Shown here piece by piece: positions 1 through 10,095 of a stretch of DNA of 64,000 nt. The position numbers and the translations under genes were made by a program. Within the stretch, counting starts at the first letter, position 1. Each line of letters begins with the position of its first letter. Source of the stretch: Hemerocallis citrina (Eukaryota > Streptophyta > Magnoliopsida > Asparagales > Asphodelaceae); NCBI GenBank assembly GCA_017893485.1, contig CM030368.1, positions 106,151,549 to 106,215,548 on the forward strand. The letters run 5' to 3'. The notes below the pieces were generated by a model that saw nothing but the letters and a program-made list of their open reading frames with translations, was not told where the DNA came from and ran no database searches.

Positions 1-717
1 CAGACCGTAGTCTATGGCTTCTTGCCCTTAGATACAAGACAAGATGGAGTTCCGGGAGGTTCATCCCCCCTAGCTCCGACAGGAACCGCTCCCGCTTATC
101 AAGGCACTTCAGAAATTAACAGACGAGATACGGATCCCGTGCTCCCAACTCGTGAGAAGGCACAGACCGCATCCCTTTGACAAGAAGGGTACAATCCAAT
201 AACACCGCCTAGTATCGACCTATTGGATAGGTCGGATCATAAGGTATCACCCTTAACACCAACTCTTACCCTTCGGCGAAAATGATAATAAGTAATGGTT
301 AAGTAGTGATAGCCATAAGTTACTACCCTAACAATGTCACTAACCCTGAACAATCCTAGAGATGACAACAAAACTTACACAACATGCTAAGTCTTAAGTT
401 AGACTTCGCTAGATAACTCTTCTAGACTGCACAACCTAGACTTACCAGAATCCCTAAGGATCTGGTTCCTGGCCTATCGATCCAAGACCCTGGAAATACG
501 AACGTATTTGCATGCTACTACCCTGAACTTGGATTTCGTCATACTCCGGTCCGCGATCAACCAACTCGGTTAAGATCTGACGGTACACGCGAGTACTCGT
601 CCAAAGTCCCTTAGGAGTAAGGTAAACACACATCTTGATGGTCGATAGCCCTAGGGTAATGATATCGCCCTAGATGAGCACAACAAACTGCGTATTAGCT
701 AAGAAGCTATATACGAG

Positions 718-955
718 TAACCAAAAACACATACGAGCTAAACAAGCTACGTATGGGACCAACAACTACATACGAGCCAGGCGAGCTGCGTATGAGACAA
801 CAACATACATACGAGCCAAATAAGCTTCTTATGAGACCAACAGTTACATACAGGCCAGTCTGGTCGCGTATGAGACAACAACATACGAGCCAAATAAGCT
901 ACGTATGAGACCAACAGCTACATACGGGCCAGGCGAGCCACGTATGAGCAGAACC
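718..955. repeat. 39-bp tandem array (about 6 units)
   Basis: The motif catacgagc or a close variant recurs at about 730, 769, 808, 847, 882 and 921, a spacing of 39 bp with one 35-bp unit. Each unit pairs catacgagcc with a downstream gctacgtatg, so every unit contains an imperfect dyad. It sits inside the minus-oriented LTR-like region. Confidence 0.75.
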
Positions 956-1159
956 ACTCATAAAAACAACCATACAGGTAATCAACCTAGAAGCAACCAA
1001 ATGTGCTCTTTAGAAAAACCCGATCTTCTATAATTAGAAGCAACATAAGAATCTTCTAACAGTCTAAAATAGGCATACCACCCATGAGAAGCCCAAAAAC
1101 GATATAAAAACCTTCTGACAGCCTAGAGGCAACCAGCACTATGCTTATCAGAAATCTAA

Positions 1160-2400
1160 CAAATTTATGCTTTTTAGAAAGGTGAGAACATTTCCTACAA
1201 CTCTCTAGTTGACCACTTCCTCAGATCCCGTAAGGAATTCCAAATTCCTACCCATCAAACATACGCAAACAGTTACCAAACTACCGATTTTCAATAAAAA
1301 GCTGAAACTTCTGTAGCTTGTAACTTTTGCTCTACTTGTCGGAATCTAACGAAACTAGACAATTTAAAAAGGTGGGAACATCTACTAAAACTTCCTAGTT
1401 GATCACTTTCTCAAATTCCAGAGGGAATTCCAAATTCCTACCCGTCGAGCACACGCAAACGGCAAGAAAACAGCAGATTTAGCAAAGAAAAGCTGAAACT
1501 TTGAAAGACTATAACTTTTGTTCCACTTATCAGAACTTAACCCAAGAGGGTAATTCGGAAAGGTGAGAACGTCTACTATAACTTTCTAGTTGGCCGGCTC
1601 CTCAGATTCAGCGAGTAAGACACTCAAAAACTATAAGGAATTAAGACAGATACAATTTCAACCCGCAAAATACACAACCAAGTTGAAAGCGTTCGAAGCC
1701 CAAAACTTCTACTCCGCTTGTCAGATTTTAACCCGAGAGGTCAATTCAGAAAGGGAAGAATGTCTACTACAACTCTCTAGTTGGCTCGAACCTCAGATTC
1801 TACAGGTAAGACACTCTAAAACACCAAAGAAGTCAAACAGCAAGACACCCAGCTCAAAGCTGGCTGCTGCATCTTCCAAATACCATAACTCCTACTCCGC
1901 TTATCGGAATCTAGCCTGAGAGGCCAATTCAGAAAGGGAAAGATTCCTAGTACAACTCTCTAGTTGGCCCGAACCTCAGATTCTATAGATAAGACACTCG
2001 AAAACCTCGAAGAAGCAAAATAGCAAGAACCCAGTCAGGACAGCCAGTTGTTGTACTTTGCAAATGGCATAACTCCAACTCTGCTCTCAGAATTTAACCC
2101 GAGAGGTCAATTCGGAAAGGGGAGAGACTCTACTACAACTTCCCAGTTGGTCCGAACCTCAAATTTAACCAGTAAAACCCTCAAAAATGACGAACAAACA
2201 CAACAGCAAGCAACCTGTCAAACAGCTAGTTGCTGTATTTTCCCAAGACCATAACTCCTATTCCATTTGTCGGAATTTAGCCCGAGAGGCCAATTCGGAA
2301 AGGGAAAGATGTCTTCTACAACTCCCTAGTTGGCCCGAACTTCTAATTCTGCAAGGAAACCCAAGTTCTGGCCCCTCGAAGCCACTGCAATGCTAACCCC
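1160..2400. repeat. 183-191-bp tandem array (about 7 units)
   Basis: The phrase ctctagttg (one copy is cccagttg) recurs at about 1205, 1395, 1586, 1777, 1960, 2143 and 2326. The spacing is 190-191 bp for the first units and 183 bp for the last ones. Each unit also carries a cttatcggaatttaacccgag-like segment and an aattcggaaaggg-like segment. Short ORFs crossing the array are by-products of the repeat. Confidence 0.75.
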
Positions 2401-3027
2401 AAAACAGTGAGTGCTGTGTTTTGCCTAAGCTCGCTGTTTTGGGGGAAACGCTCGTTTCACCCATCAAAATAACTCCGAAAATTCTATAAAAATTACAGAA
2501 TGCTACTAACACATAAGAACCACCAAAATAAATTTCGGGTCAAAATTTTACTTTTAACCTAGTTAAATAAAATCAACTCTACAACCTTAAAAATTGAATC
2601 TTTATGCTCTACTACTTGAATCTTACACCCCCTTTGTTCTTGTCCACATACAAACATAAGGACATGATTTTAATCTAATCTATAACAACATACAATAAAT
2701 ATAACCCTAAAATAGCTACAAAATAAGTGAGATGAGAAACCCCCACCCAAATCGTTGGAAGGACTTGCTAGCTCTTCTCCTCCTTGTTCTTGCTCTTGCT
2801 CCTCCTTAAAGAGAACCCATGAACCCTAACCCCTCTTTTGATTTGATTTGAACTCTCTTTTCTTTTAATTCAATCTCTCTTTCTTTTCCTTTCTTAATCT
2901 TTTCTAAAATTAGACTAGTAACTAGTAGAAGTAAAGAAGAGATGAAATAAGATAAATAAATGGAGTGAGATGAGAACCATTTAGGATTTCCTAACCCTAA
3001 AAGCAAATGGCCGGCCTTGGTGGTGGT

Positions 3028-3053
3028 GGGGGGGGGGGGGGGGGGGGGGGGGG
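3028..3053. repeat. Homopolymer run of 26 G
   Basis: An uninterrupted run of 26 G follows ggtggtggt in an otherwise AT-rich context. It could form a G-quadruplex or be a collapsed or slipped read artefact. Confidence 0.8.
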
Positions 3054-3750
3054 CGGTGGTTATAGAAGGGTGAAGGGTTATGTGTGGTGAGAATGAGGAC
3101 ACTTGGCTTTTCATTTTGTGGCTAGAACAATGTGTTCTTATTGCAAGTTTAAATTGCAATTAAACCAAAATAAATTTGCAATCAAACCCTAATCCTATTC
3201 TAACCCTTCATCTCATCAAGATTGATCAAGAATAAGAGATATTTTTTTCAAATCACATACTACATGATTTTGTAAAAACGTACAAAATTGATACGATTCA
3301 ACTACGTACGTATATCTGATTTTACAGATTTCTTTTATTAGTTAAAATGGATAATCTGAACAAAAATCATTTAATTCCGAGAAAATAATTTTATCACCGG
3401 TTCAGAAGATTCCAGTATCAATTTGATACCAAACAGTCATATATCGACTAGTTTATACGTATAGATATTGTTGAGTAACAAACCGGGTGATGTCCACCAA
3501 AAATATTTCAATTCTAAAAATAATAATATTATAATAATTTTTAATATCTGCTCGGGACTTTTCAAACATTTTCTTAAAAATGCATTTTTCAAGATTTTGT
3601 GCAAGTGCACAAAACTGATACAATACCTATATATACTTACTAGTATATATCCAGATAACTTTTTATTTGAAAAACCAAGAAATTTCTATAAAAAAAAAAT
3701 TAACTTTAAAATAATAATTTTAAAATATAATATCCGTCCGGAATATTACA

Positions 3751-5732
3751 TCTCAGGCCTCGGGGGAAAGCTAGACATTTTTTTTAAAAAAATAAGCTAA
3801 GTGTTTAGTTACCTTGAAGTGACAGCGATAGTCGGAAAGATCACCGGAAGTCAGTAAATTCTCGCCTAAAGCTCCCGCTAGTGAAAACTAGTCGCCTGAG
3901 TAAAAACTAGAGAAATGAACAAGTGAGGAGTGGGGGTGAAGTTTTATAGAAGCTGCACAAAAATCGAGACTAACGGGATTCAAAAATTCAAAAGCCCGAC
4001 CCATCAACCACAAGACGACAAGAAACTCAATAGGCCGTTGACTGGTCAACGGTCAAACGGTCAGCGCTCCACGTGCAAATCTTTTGGACTTCGGTAACCT
4101 GTGCCGAGCGTTCTCGCCACCGACGTCCAAATGCGAGAAAACTCAATCTTTTGGACCTCGGCAACCTGCGCCGAGCACTCTTGCCACCGACGTCCAAACG
4201 TGAGAAAAAATCTCTCTTGGACTTCGGTGACCTGTGCCGAGCATTCTTGCCACCGACGTCCAAATGCGAGAAAAATCAATCTCTTGGACTTCGGCAACCT
4301 GTGCCGAGCGCTCTTGCCACCGACGTCCAAATGTGAGAAATCAATCTCTTGGACTTCTTCAACATGTGCCGAGCACTCTTGCCACCGACGTCCAAATGCA
4401 AGAAAAATCAATCTCTTGGACTTCGGCAACCTGTGCCGAGCGCTCTTACCACCGACGTCCAAATGCAAGAAATCAATCTCATGGACTTCTTTAACATGTG
4501 CTGAGCGCTCTTGCCATCGATGTCCAAATGCAAGAAAAATCAATCTCTTGGACTTCGGTAACCTGCACCGAACACTCTTGCCACCGATGTCCAAACGTGA
4601 GAAAAAATCTCTCTTGGACTTCGGCGACCTGCGCCGAGTATTCTTGCCACCGACGTCCAAATATGAAAAAAAACCTCTTGGACTTCGGCAATCTGTGCAG
4701 AACGCTCTTGCCACTGACGTCCAAATGCGAGAAATCAATCTCTTGGACTTCGGCAACATGTGCCGAGTGCTCTTGCCACCGATGTCCAAATATGAGAAAA
4801 AATCTCTCTTGGACTCCGGCAACGTGTGCCGAGCATTCGTGCCACCGACATCCAAACACGAGAAAACACCCTGACCAGTCAACCGTCAACCCAGACGCGT
4901 GTCATCCTCTCGAGGTCCCTATCGACTTCGGCAACATAAGTCGAACCCCTTCGACCACGGCCTCCACCCAGACACGTGTCATCCTCTGGAGGTCCCTCTC
5001 GACTTCGGCAACATATGCCGAACTCCTTCAACCTCGGCCTCCATCCAAGCACCTGTCAACTTACCGAAGTGGCTGAAGGGGGTCGGCAATAAGTGCCGAG
5101 CGTTCTTGCCACTGACCCCCAAATGAGGGGGAAAATGCCTTCATATCAAGGGAGCCATCCGATCACTTAGAAGTTCTCGTCAAAGCCTGATGAGTGCCTC
5201 TGATTCGGCCACATCACCAAAGCTCAGATCCACCCTCTGATCGTTCAGATATTTGCGCCAGTAAGCGATGGACGTCCCAGATTCGTCCATGTCGATAATA
5301 TGGTGATTAAATTTATTTTTTATTTATTAATTCGAATTATATATTTAAAATTGTAAAAAAAATGATTAAAAATTCAAAAAAGTTAATTAAAAATTCTAAA
5401 AAATAATTATAAATTCGGAAAAATATTTTTGAGCCCCTGGGTAAATAATTATTGGTTAGAATAATTAATTAGTGCTCTCGAAAAATAAATCATCGCTTTG
5501 TAAAATTGAATAAATGATTCGAAAAATAATGTAAAAATCGAGAAAAATCACCAAAAATCTAGAAGAACCTAAGAAAAATCTTGGGCATGTTACCAGCTCA
5601 GAAAAACACCATTACTCCTCGAACAAGATTCGAACCCCCTTTAAGAACTCCGATAAAGTCTTATGCGCCATTTAAACAGCATAACTACTCCCCAAAGGCT
5701 GTAGCAAACAGCCTTTAGGAGTGAGGGGCTCG
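3751..5732 (+). other. Probable 3' UTR of a Tat-lineage gypsy element
   Basis: No protein domain is visible here. The segment holds a 66-bp tandem array (4084-4870), degenerate copies of the same motif to about 5125, and AT-rich DNA. It ends in a purine-rich run (about 5716-5728) directly before an LTR-like TGATATGG start. Long 3' UTRs with tandem repeats just before the polypurine tract are known for Tat/Ogre-type plant gypsy elements. Assignment to that lineage is inference, because the coding part is absent. Confidence 0.4.
4084..4870. repeat. 66-bp tandem array (12 units) with internal dyad
   Basis: ttggacttcgg-type unit starts fall near 4084, 4151, 4217, 4284, 4349, 4416, 4481, 4548, 4614, 4678, 4743 and 4809, a mean spacing of about 66 bp. 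Each unit includes TCGGCaacctgtGCCGA, a small hairpin, and gccaccgacgtccaaatg. Because 66 is a multiple of three, long ORFs are open on both strands (4061-4882 minus, 4101-4874 plus). These are repeat artefacts, not genes. Degenerate units continue near 4925, 5005 and 5085. Confidence 0.85.
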
Positions 5733-6212
5733 TGATATGGCTAAAAATGGGATCAAATCGGAACCGTTCAAATTGGGCACGAATCTTAAAGCTCGGTAAT
5801 CTCACCTACAGATGGGTCTGAAATAGAAACTGGGTCTCTTCTCTAGGGCCCAATAACCCATGAACGAATCTGTTCAACTGGGTATGGGTCCCAGCCCGTT
5901 AAAAGCCAGTCCAATAAAAGAATATGGAGAAATCTTGATTCGTCCTTATCCTTAGGAGGTGGTTCTAACCACTTCTATCCAACCACACCGGGGAGTAGAG
6001 ATTTGTCCTTATCTCGAAGTAGATCCCCACGGTGACTATAAAATCCCCCCTACATCCTACCGTTACAAGGTGATCACTCTTTGCCTACCTAAAGCTCTTT
6101 CATATTCTTTTTTGAGTACTGACAAGAGCATCGGAGGGTTCATCGCCGGGATCAACCTCGGTGTTTCAAACTTTATGCAAGTCAGATGCAGCAGCAAGTA
6201 GCCAGCCTAACA
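5733..6212 (+). mobile_element. LTR-like sequence with TATA box (probable Tat-type)
   Basis: It starts TGATATGGCT after a purine-rich stretch. It contains gactataaaatcc (a TATA-like box, near 6035) and then gagcatcggagggttcatcgc (about 6126-6146), which resembles the transcribed start of Tat/Ogre LTRs. The right boundary is uncertain; cctaaca ending at 6212 is a guess. There is no second LTR in the window, so it is either a solo LTR or the 3' end of an element truncated on the left. Confidence 0.4.
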
Positions 6213-6398
6213 ACAGTGGAAGTGATCCGGTTTGAACTCTTCGATTCCTCACGAACCCACAAATTCAACTGATTGCCCCCACACCGAAAGCAGCGGCAAC
6301 AACTATATACACACACTGGCTCTCATAGAATGCCTAATAGTAAACAGAGAATTCTCTTCACATATGTTATCTAATGTTAATCCACATTTACTACCTAG

Positions 6399-6870
6399 GG
6401 TCGTGGTCTCCTCGATGACTTCTCTTATGTGGATTTGCCAGGTCACTACATAGACCTCTTCAAACTCTAGGACCCCATGGGAGGTGAATATTTCAATATA
6501 TTTGCAGCTGGACTAAGAGCTGCTGATCATATTTTCACTATCAGCCATGGCTATGCAGGGAACTCAAAACCTCTGAAGGCAGTTGGGGACTTAATGGGAG
6601 TGAGAACCACTGGAAGTTTCAAGGCATCAGTGGCATTGACACAAATGATTGGAACCCAAATCTTGATGTAAACCTGAAATCGGACGGCTTTGCCAACTAT
6701 TCCCTTGAAACTCTACACATCGGAAAGCCAAAATGCAAATCTGCTCTTCAACGTGAACTTGGTTTGCAAGTCCGTGATAATGTATCGTCATCGGTTTCTT
6801 CGAGCAGTTGGATTCCTATAAAGGTTTCGACTTGATTGCAGAGGCTATGCCTTGGATTCTAGGTCAAGAT
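6399..6870 (+). pseudogene. Starch synthase II-like pseudogene, 5' part
   Basis: Translation in shifting frames gives a recognisable run of the plastid soluble starch synthase (GT5, ADP-glucose to alpha-1,4-glucan) catalytic region. It includes [72 protein letters not shown] and [13 protein letters not shown]. An in-frame TAG follows FKL, there are frameshifts around 6560-6600 and a gap near 6780-6830, so it is not functional. The wording fits SSII better than granule-bound synthase. It stops at 6870, where the copia element is inserted, and resumes at 33343. No introns are evident in the aligned part, but the fragment is too short to call it processed. Confidence 0.8.
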
Positions 6871-7278
6871 TATTGTAAGAGAGTAGGAATTTTGTTGGGC
6901 TATATAGCCAACAAATTGAAAATTGGAAACTTCAATTATATTTTAAGATAACAACAAGAAGATTGTTCACTCTTTTAAAACTGGTGTTACTATACCTTAC
7001 AAATATACTCTCTTTTTCTTCTTCTTTTTTCTGCTTGTTTCTTATTTCTTGTTCTTGTCTTACTTAATTTTTTCTTCTTCTCGAAACTCTCATTTATAGG
7101 GATGGGATAGAAGCAACGGACAAACTCCTCATTTCCCTTTCTCACCATTTTCCAAATTGGTGGCTTATCGGCACTAACCTTGCCACACTTGTCAAACTCT
7201 TCATTGTTTCTTTCTCCTTTTTTTTCAACCTTGTTTGGTGGGTGGGACCCACTTGCAAAACAAGTTTGACAACCAACA
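6871..7278 (-). repeat. 3' LTR of copia A
   Basis: It matches 32936-33342 over its whole length. The canonical TGTTGG start is mutated to TATTGT on the plus strand, while the other end keeps CCAACA. The sequence is pyrimidine-rich and includes a tctttttcttcttc tract. Confidence 0.9.
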
Positions 7279-7292
7279 CTCCCCCTCAAACA
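7279..7292 (-). other. Polypurine tract of copia A
   Basis: On the minus strand TTTGAGGGGGAG lies immediately before the 3' LTR, the position and composition expected for the plus-strand primer. Confidence 0.85.
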
Positions 7293-7866
7293 TGTTTGGC
7301 CATCCCGAGTTCTTCTTTGAGCTTATGAAAAACTTTAGTTTTCAGTGGCTTAGTAAATATATCTGCAAGTTGATCTTCTGTCTTGCCGTATGTCAGCTTC
7401 ACCTTTTTCTTTTTGGCCTGCACTCGAATGAAATGATATTTAACTCGATGTGCTTACTTCTCCCGTGTGAAACTGGATTTTTTGCTAATACTATTGCTGA
7501 CTTGTTGTCAATGTATAGCTCTGCCGGCTCTTCCTGTGGATGATACAATTCTTACATGATGTTGCTAAGCCAAATCGCTTGACAAGTTCCTGATGCTGCT
7601 GCAATATATTCTGCTTCACATAATGAGAGTGCAACTACTGACTGTTTCTTTGATAACCACAAAAATGTAGCTGATCCAATATTGAACACGTAGCTACTTG
7701 TGCTCTTCCTTTCACCTAAATCTCCACCATAGTCGCTATCTGTATAACTGACCAGCTTCGCAGCGTTTGTGCTTGTGTAGAGTAGTCCTTCGTTGATACT
7801 ACCCTTGATGTATCACAGTATTCTTTTCGCCGCCATGAGGTGTTCCTGCTTCGACTCCTCCATATA
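7293..7866 (-). pseudogene. Copia A RNase H domain, decayed
   Basis: Minus-strand translation in two frames shows copia RNase H landmarks: KKQSVVALSLCEAEYIAAAS, a stop, then ELYIDNKSAIVLAKNPVSHG, SKHIEL and a degraded C-terminus. At least one frameshift and several stops disrupt it. It continues directly from the RT segment ending at 7867. Confidence 0.85.
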
Positions 7867-9373
7867 TCAGCTAACTAGCCCAACAACATACATGATGTCA
7901 GGCCTTGTGATAGTCAAATAGCACAAGCTTCCAACCAAGCTTTTAAATAGTATGGGATCTACAAAAATCCCTGGTGAGTTACGGCGGAGCTTCAGTCCAG
8001 TTTCTGCAGGAGTGTTAACTGGATTGCAGTTGCTCATGTTGAATCTCTTTAGTATCTGATCTGCATATTTCTTCTGTGTGATGAATATTCCTTTCTCAGA
8101 TTGTGTCACTTCCACGCCTAGGAAGTAGGACATTGCTCCAATGTCCGTCATCTCGAACTCCTTGATCAATTCTTTCTTGAATTCTTCGAATATCTTTGGA
8201 TTGTTGCCGGTGAAGGTCATATCATCGACATAGAGGGAGACGATCATGATTTTTTCACCATTCTTCTTGGTGTATAGGGAGTGCTCATATGAACTTTTCT
8301 GATATTCAGTCTGCTGAAAGTAGTCATCAATTCTCTTGTTCCATGCTCTAAGTGCATGTTTGAGACCGTACAAAGCCTTCTTCAATTTACAAACTTTTTC
8401 TTCTTGATGTTTCACCTCGTAACCGGGAGGTTGTTGAATGTAAACTTCTTCTTCCAAATAGCCATTGAGGAATGCAGACTTGACATCCATTTGGTATATT
8501 TTCTATCTGTTCTGTGCGGCTAGTGAAATGAGTAGTCTAATGGTGTCTATTCTTTCTACTGGTGCAAAGACTTCTTCATAATGATGCCTTCACGTTGACT
8601 GTAGCCTTTAGCTACTAGTCTGGCTTTATACTTCTCCACTTCAATTTACAGACTTTATCTTCTTGATCTTTCACCTCGTAACTGGAAGGTTGTTGAATGT
8701 AAACTTCCTCTTCCAAATAGCCATTGAGGAATGCAGACTTGACATCCATTTGGTATATCTTCCATCTGTTCTGTGCAGCTAGTGAAATGAGCAGTCTGAT
8801 GGTGTATATCCTTGCTACTGGTGTAAAGACTTCTTCATAACGATGCCTTCACATTGAATGTAGCCTTTAGCTACTAGTCTGGCTTTATACTTCTCCACTT
8901 CAATTTACAGACTTTATCTTCTTGATCTTTCACCTCATAACCGGCAGGTTATAGAATGTAATCTTCTTCTTCCAAATACCCAGTGAGGAATGCAGACTTG
9001 ACATCGATTTGGTATATCTTCCATATGTTCTGTGCAGCTAGTGAAATGAGCAGTCTGATGGTGTCTTTCCTTACTACTGGTGCAAAGACTTCTTCATAAC
9101 GATGCCTTCACGTTGACTGTAGCCTTTAGCTACTAGTCGGGCTTTATACTTCTCCACTTTGCCTTCATGGTTGGTTTTGGTTTTGTATACACATTTTACA
9201 CTAATTGCTTTGTGGCCTTTTGGAAGTGTTATCAACTCCCACGTGTCATTCCTTTGTATCGCATGGATTTCTTCATCCACGGCTTTTCTCCATTTGAGAT
9301 CTTGAACGACATCTCTATAGGCGACTGGATCACATTCTGCACACAAGCAGAACAATGTATAAGCCTCCATCAT
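7867..9373 (-). pseudogene. Copia A reverse transcriptase (RVT_2), broken by tandem triplication
   Basis: 9373-9074 gives the RT N-terminus (WRKAVDEEIHAIQRNDTWEL, KARLVAKGYSQREG). 8490-7867 gives MDVKSAFLNGYLEEEVY, KLKKALYGLKHALRAWNKRID, the catalytic YVDD and KRFNMSNCNPVNTP. Between them the coding strand runs through three 259-bp tandem copies of the same RT stretch. Since 259 is not a multiple of three, the frame is destroyed. Catalytic residues remain legible but no continuous enzyme can be made. Confidence 0.92.
8382..9158. repeat. Three 259-bp tandem copies within the copia A RT
   Basis: Units are 8382-8640, 8641-8899 and 8900-9158. Each starts tcaatttacaaac/tcaatttacagac and ends atacttctccact. 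The landmarks agcctttagctactagtc and gaatgcagacttgacatc occur once per unit at constant spacing. The copies differ by scattered substitutions, the first being the most diverged at its left end, so the duplications are not brand new. Confidence 0.92.
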
Positions 9374-9412
9374 CTCAGTAGGTTCTGTATCATCATAAAG
9401 ATCTCTAAGGCT

Positions 9413-10095
9413 TCAAAATCTTCTAGGTTCTCCCCCAGAAGTATTGCCTTCGCTTGAGCTGGAACTTGATGCCGGTGTTGGTGATGGTGTTGTTGGAGCT
9501 AGACTATTTGGAGGACTTTGTTGCAGTCCTTGTGGTTCTTCTTCTAGATCATCGTCGTTGTCTTCAATTAACATTTTTTTGTTGCATCTTTCTTCATCAC
9601 TCCACCACCAGTTTTCTCCTTTGTCGAACTCCACGTCTCTTGAAATAATCAGCTTCTTAGTAGTTGGATTGTACAGCTTGTATGCCTTGGTCTTTCTGCC
9701 ATAGCCAATGAATATACATTTCTCTCCACGATCATCGAGCTTCTTTCTCTGCAGCTCCGGAACATGTGCATATGCAATGCATCCGAACACCTTCAAATGG
9801 TTGACACTTGACTTGAGACTACTCCACATCTCTAGTGGAGTCATGAACTTGACGGTCTTTGTTGGACATCTGTTAAGGAGGTAGACAGCACAGTCTACTG
9901 CTTCAGCCCAATACGTCTTAGGCAAGAACTTGCTTTTCAGCATGCTTCTTGCCATGTTGAGGATTGTGTGTTTCTTCCTCTCTGCTATGCCATTCTGCTG
10001 TGGAGTGTATGCAACAGTAAGTTGATGAATAATCCCCTACTTTTTGAGAAAATCTTGGAAATCCTTCGAGTTGTATTCTCCTCCACGATCTGAAC
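9413..10095 (-). pseudogene. Copia A integrase C-terminal half and linker
   Basis: Reading minus from 10095: RSDRGGEYNSKDF (second catalytic Asp), a stop, [20 protein letters not shown] (catalytic Glu), then from 9955 the run [30 protein letters not shown] and CIFIGYG. An acidic, proline/serine-rich linker follows before the RT. The integrase is cut at 10096-10100, the target site of the nested long-LTR element. Its N-terminal half lies at 24309-24622. Confidence 0.9.

Larger units (their letters stand above)
1..3750 (-). mobile_element. LTR-like sequence of a gypsy-type retrotransposon, truncated by the window edge
   Basis: Read on the minus strand, the sequence begins at 3750 with TGTAATATTCCGG and an AT-rich leader, a start typical of long gypsy LTRs in plants. 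It continues through low-complexity AT DNA, a G-run and two tandem arrays to the window edge. No gag or pol domain is visible in any frame; short ORFs such as the one at 2806-3159 look accidental and proline-rich. Only one end is seen, so the element could be a solo LTR or one LTR of a full element lying to the left. The lineage is inferred from style only. Confidence 0.4.

Noticed and set aside
4061..4882. Long overlapping ORFs on both strands (273 aa minus, 257 aa plus)
   Set aside because: They run through a 66-bp tandem repeat whose length is a multiple of three, so all frames stay open. No codon preference or domain; repeat artefact.
5610..5680. tRNA-like B-box (complement ggttcgaatc) near an A-box-like word
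   Set aside because: No acceptor stem or cloverleaf could be built by eye, and it lies in a retroelement 3' UTR, so no tRNA or SINE is called.
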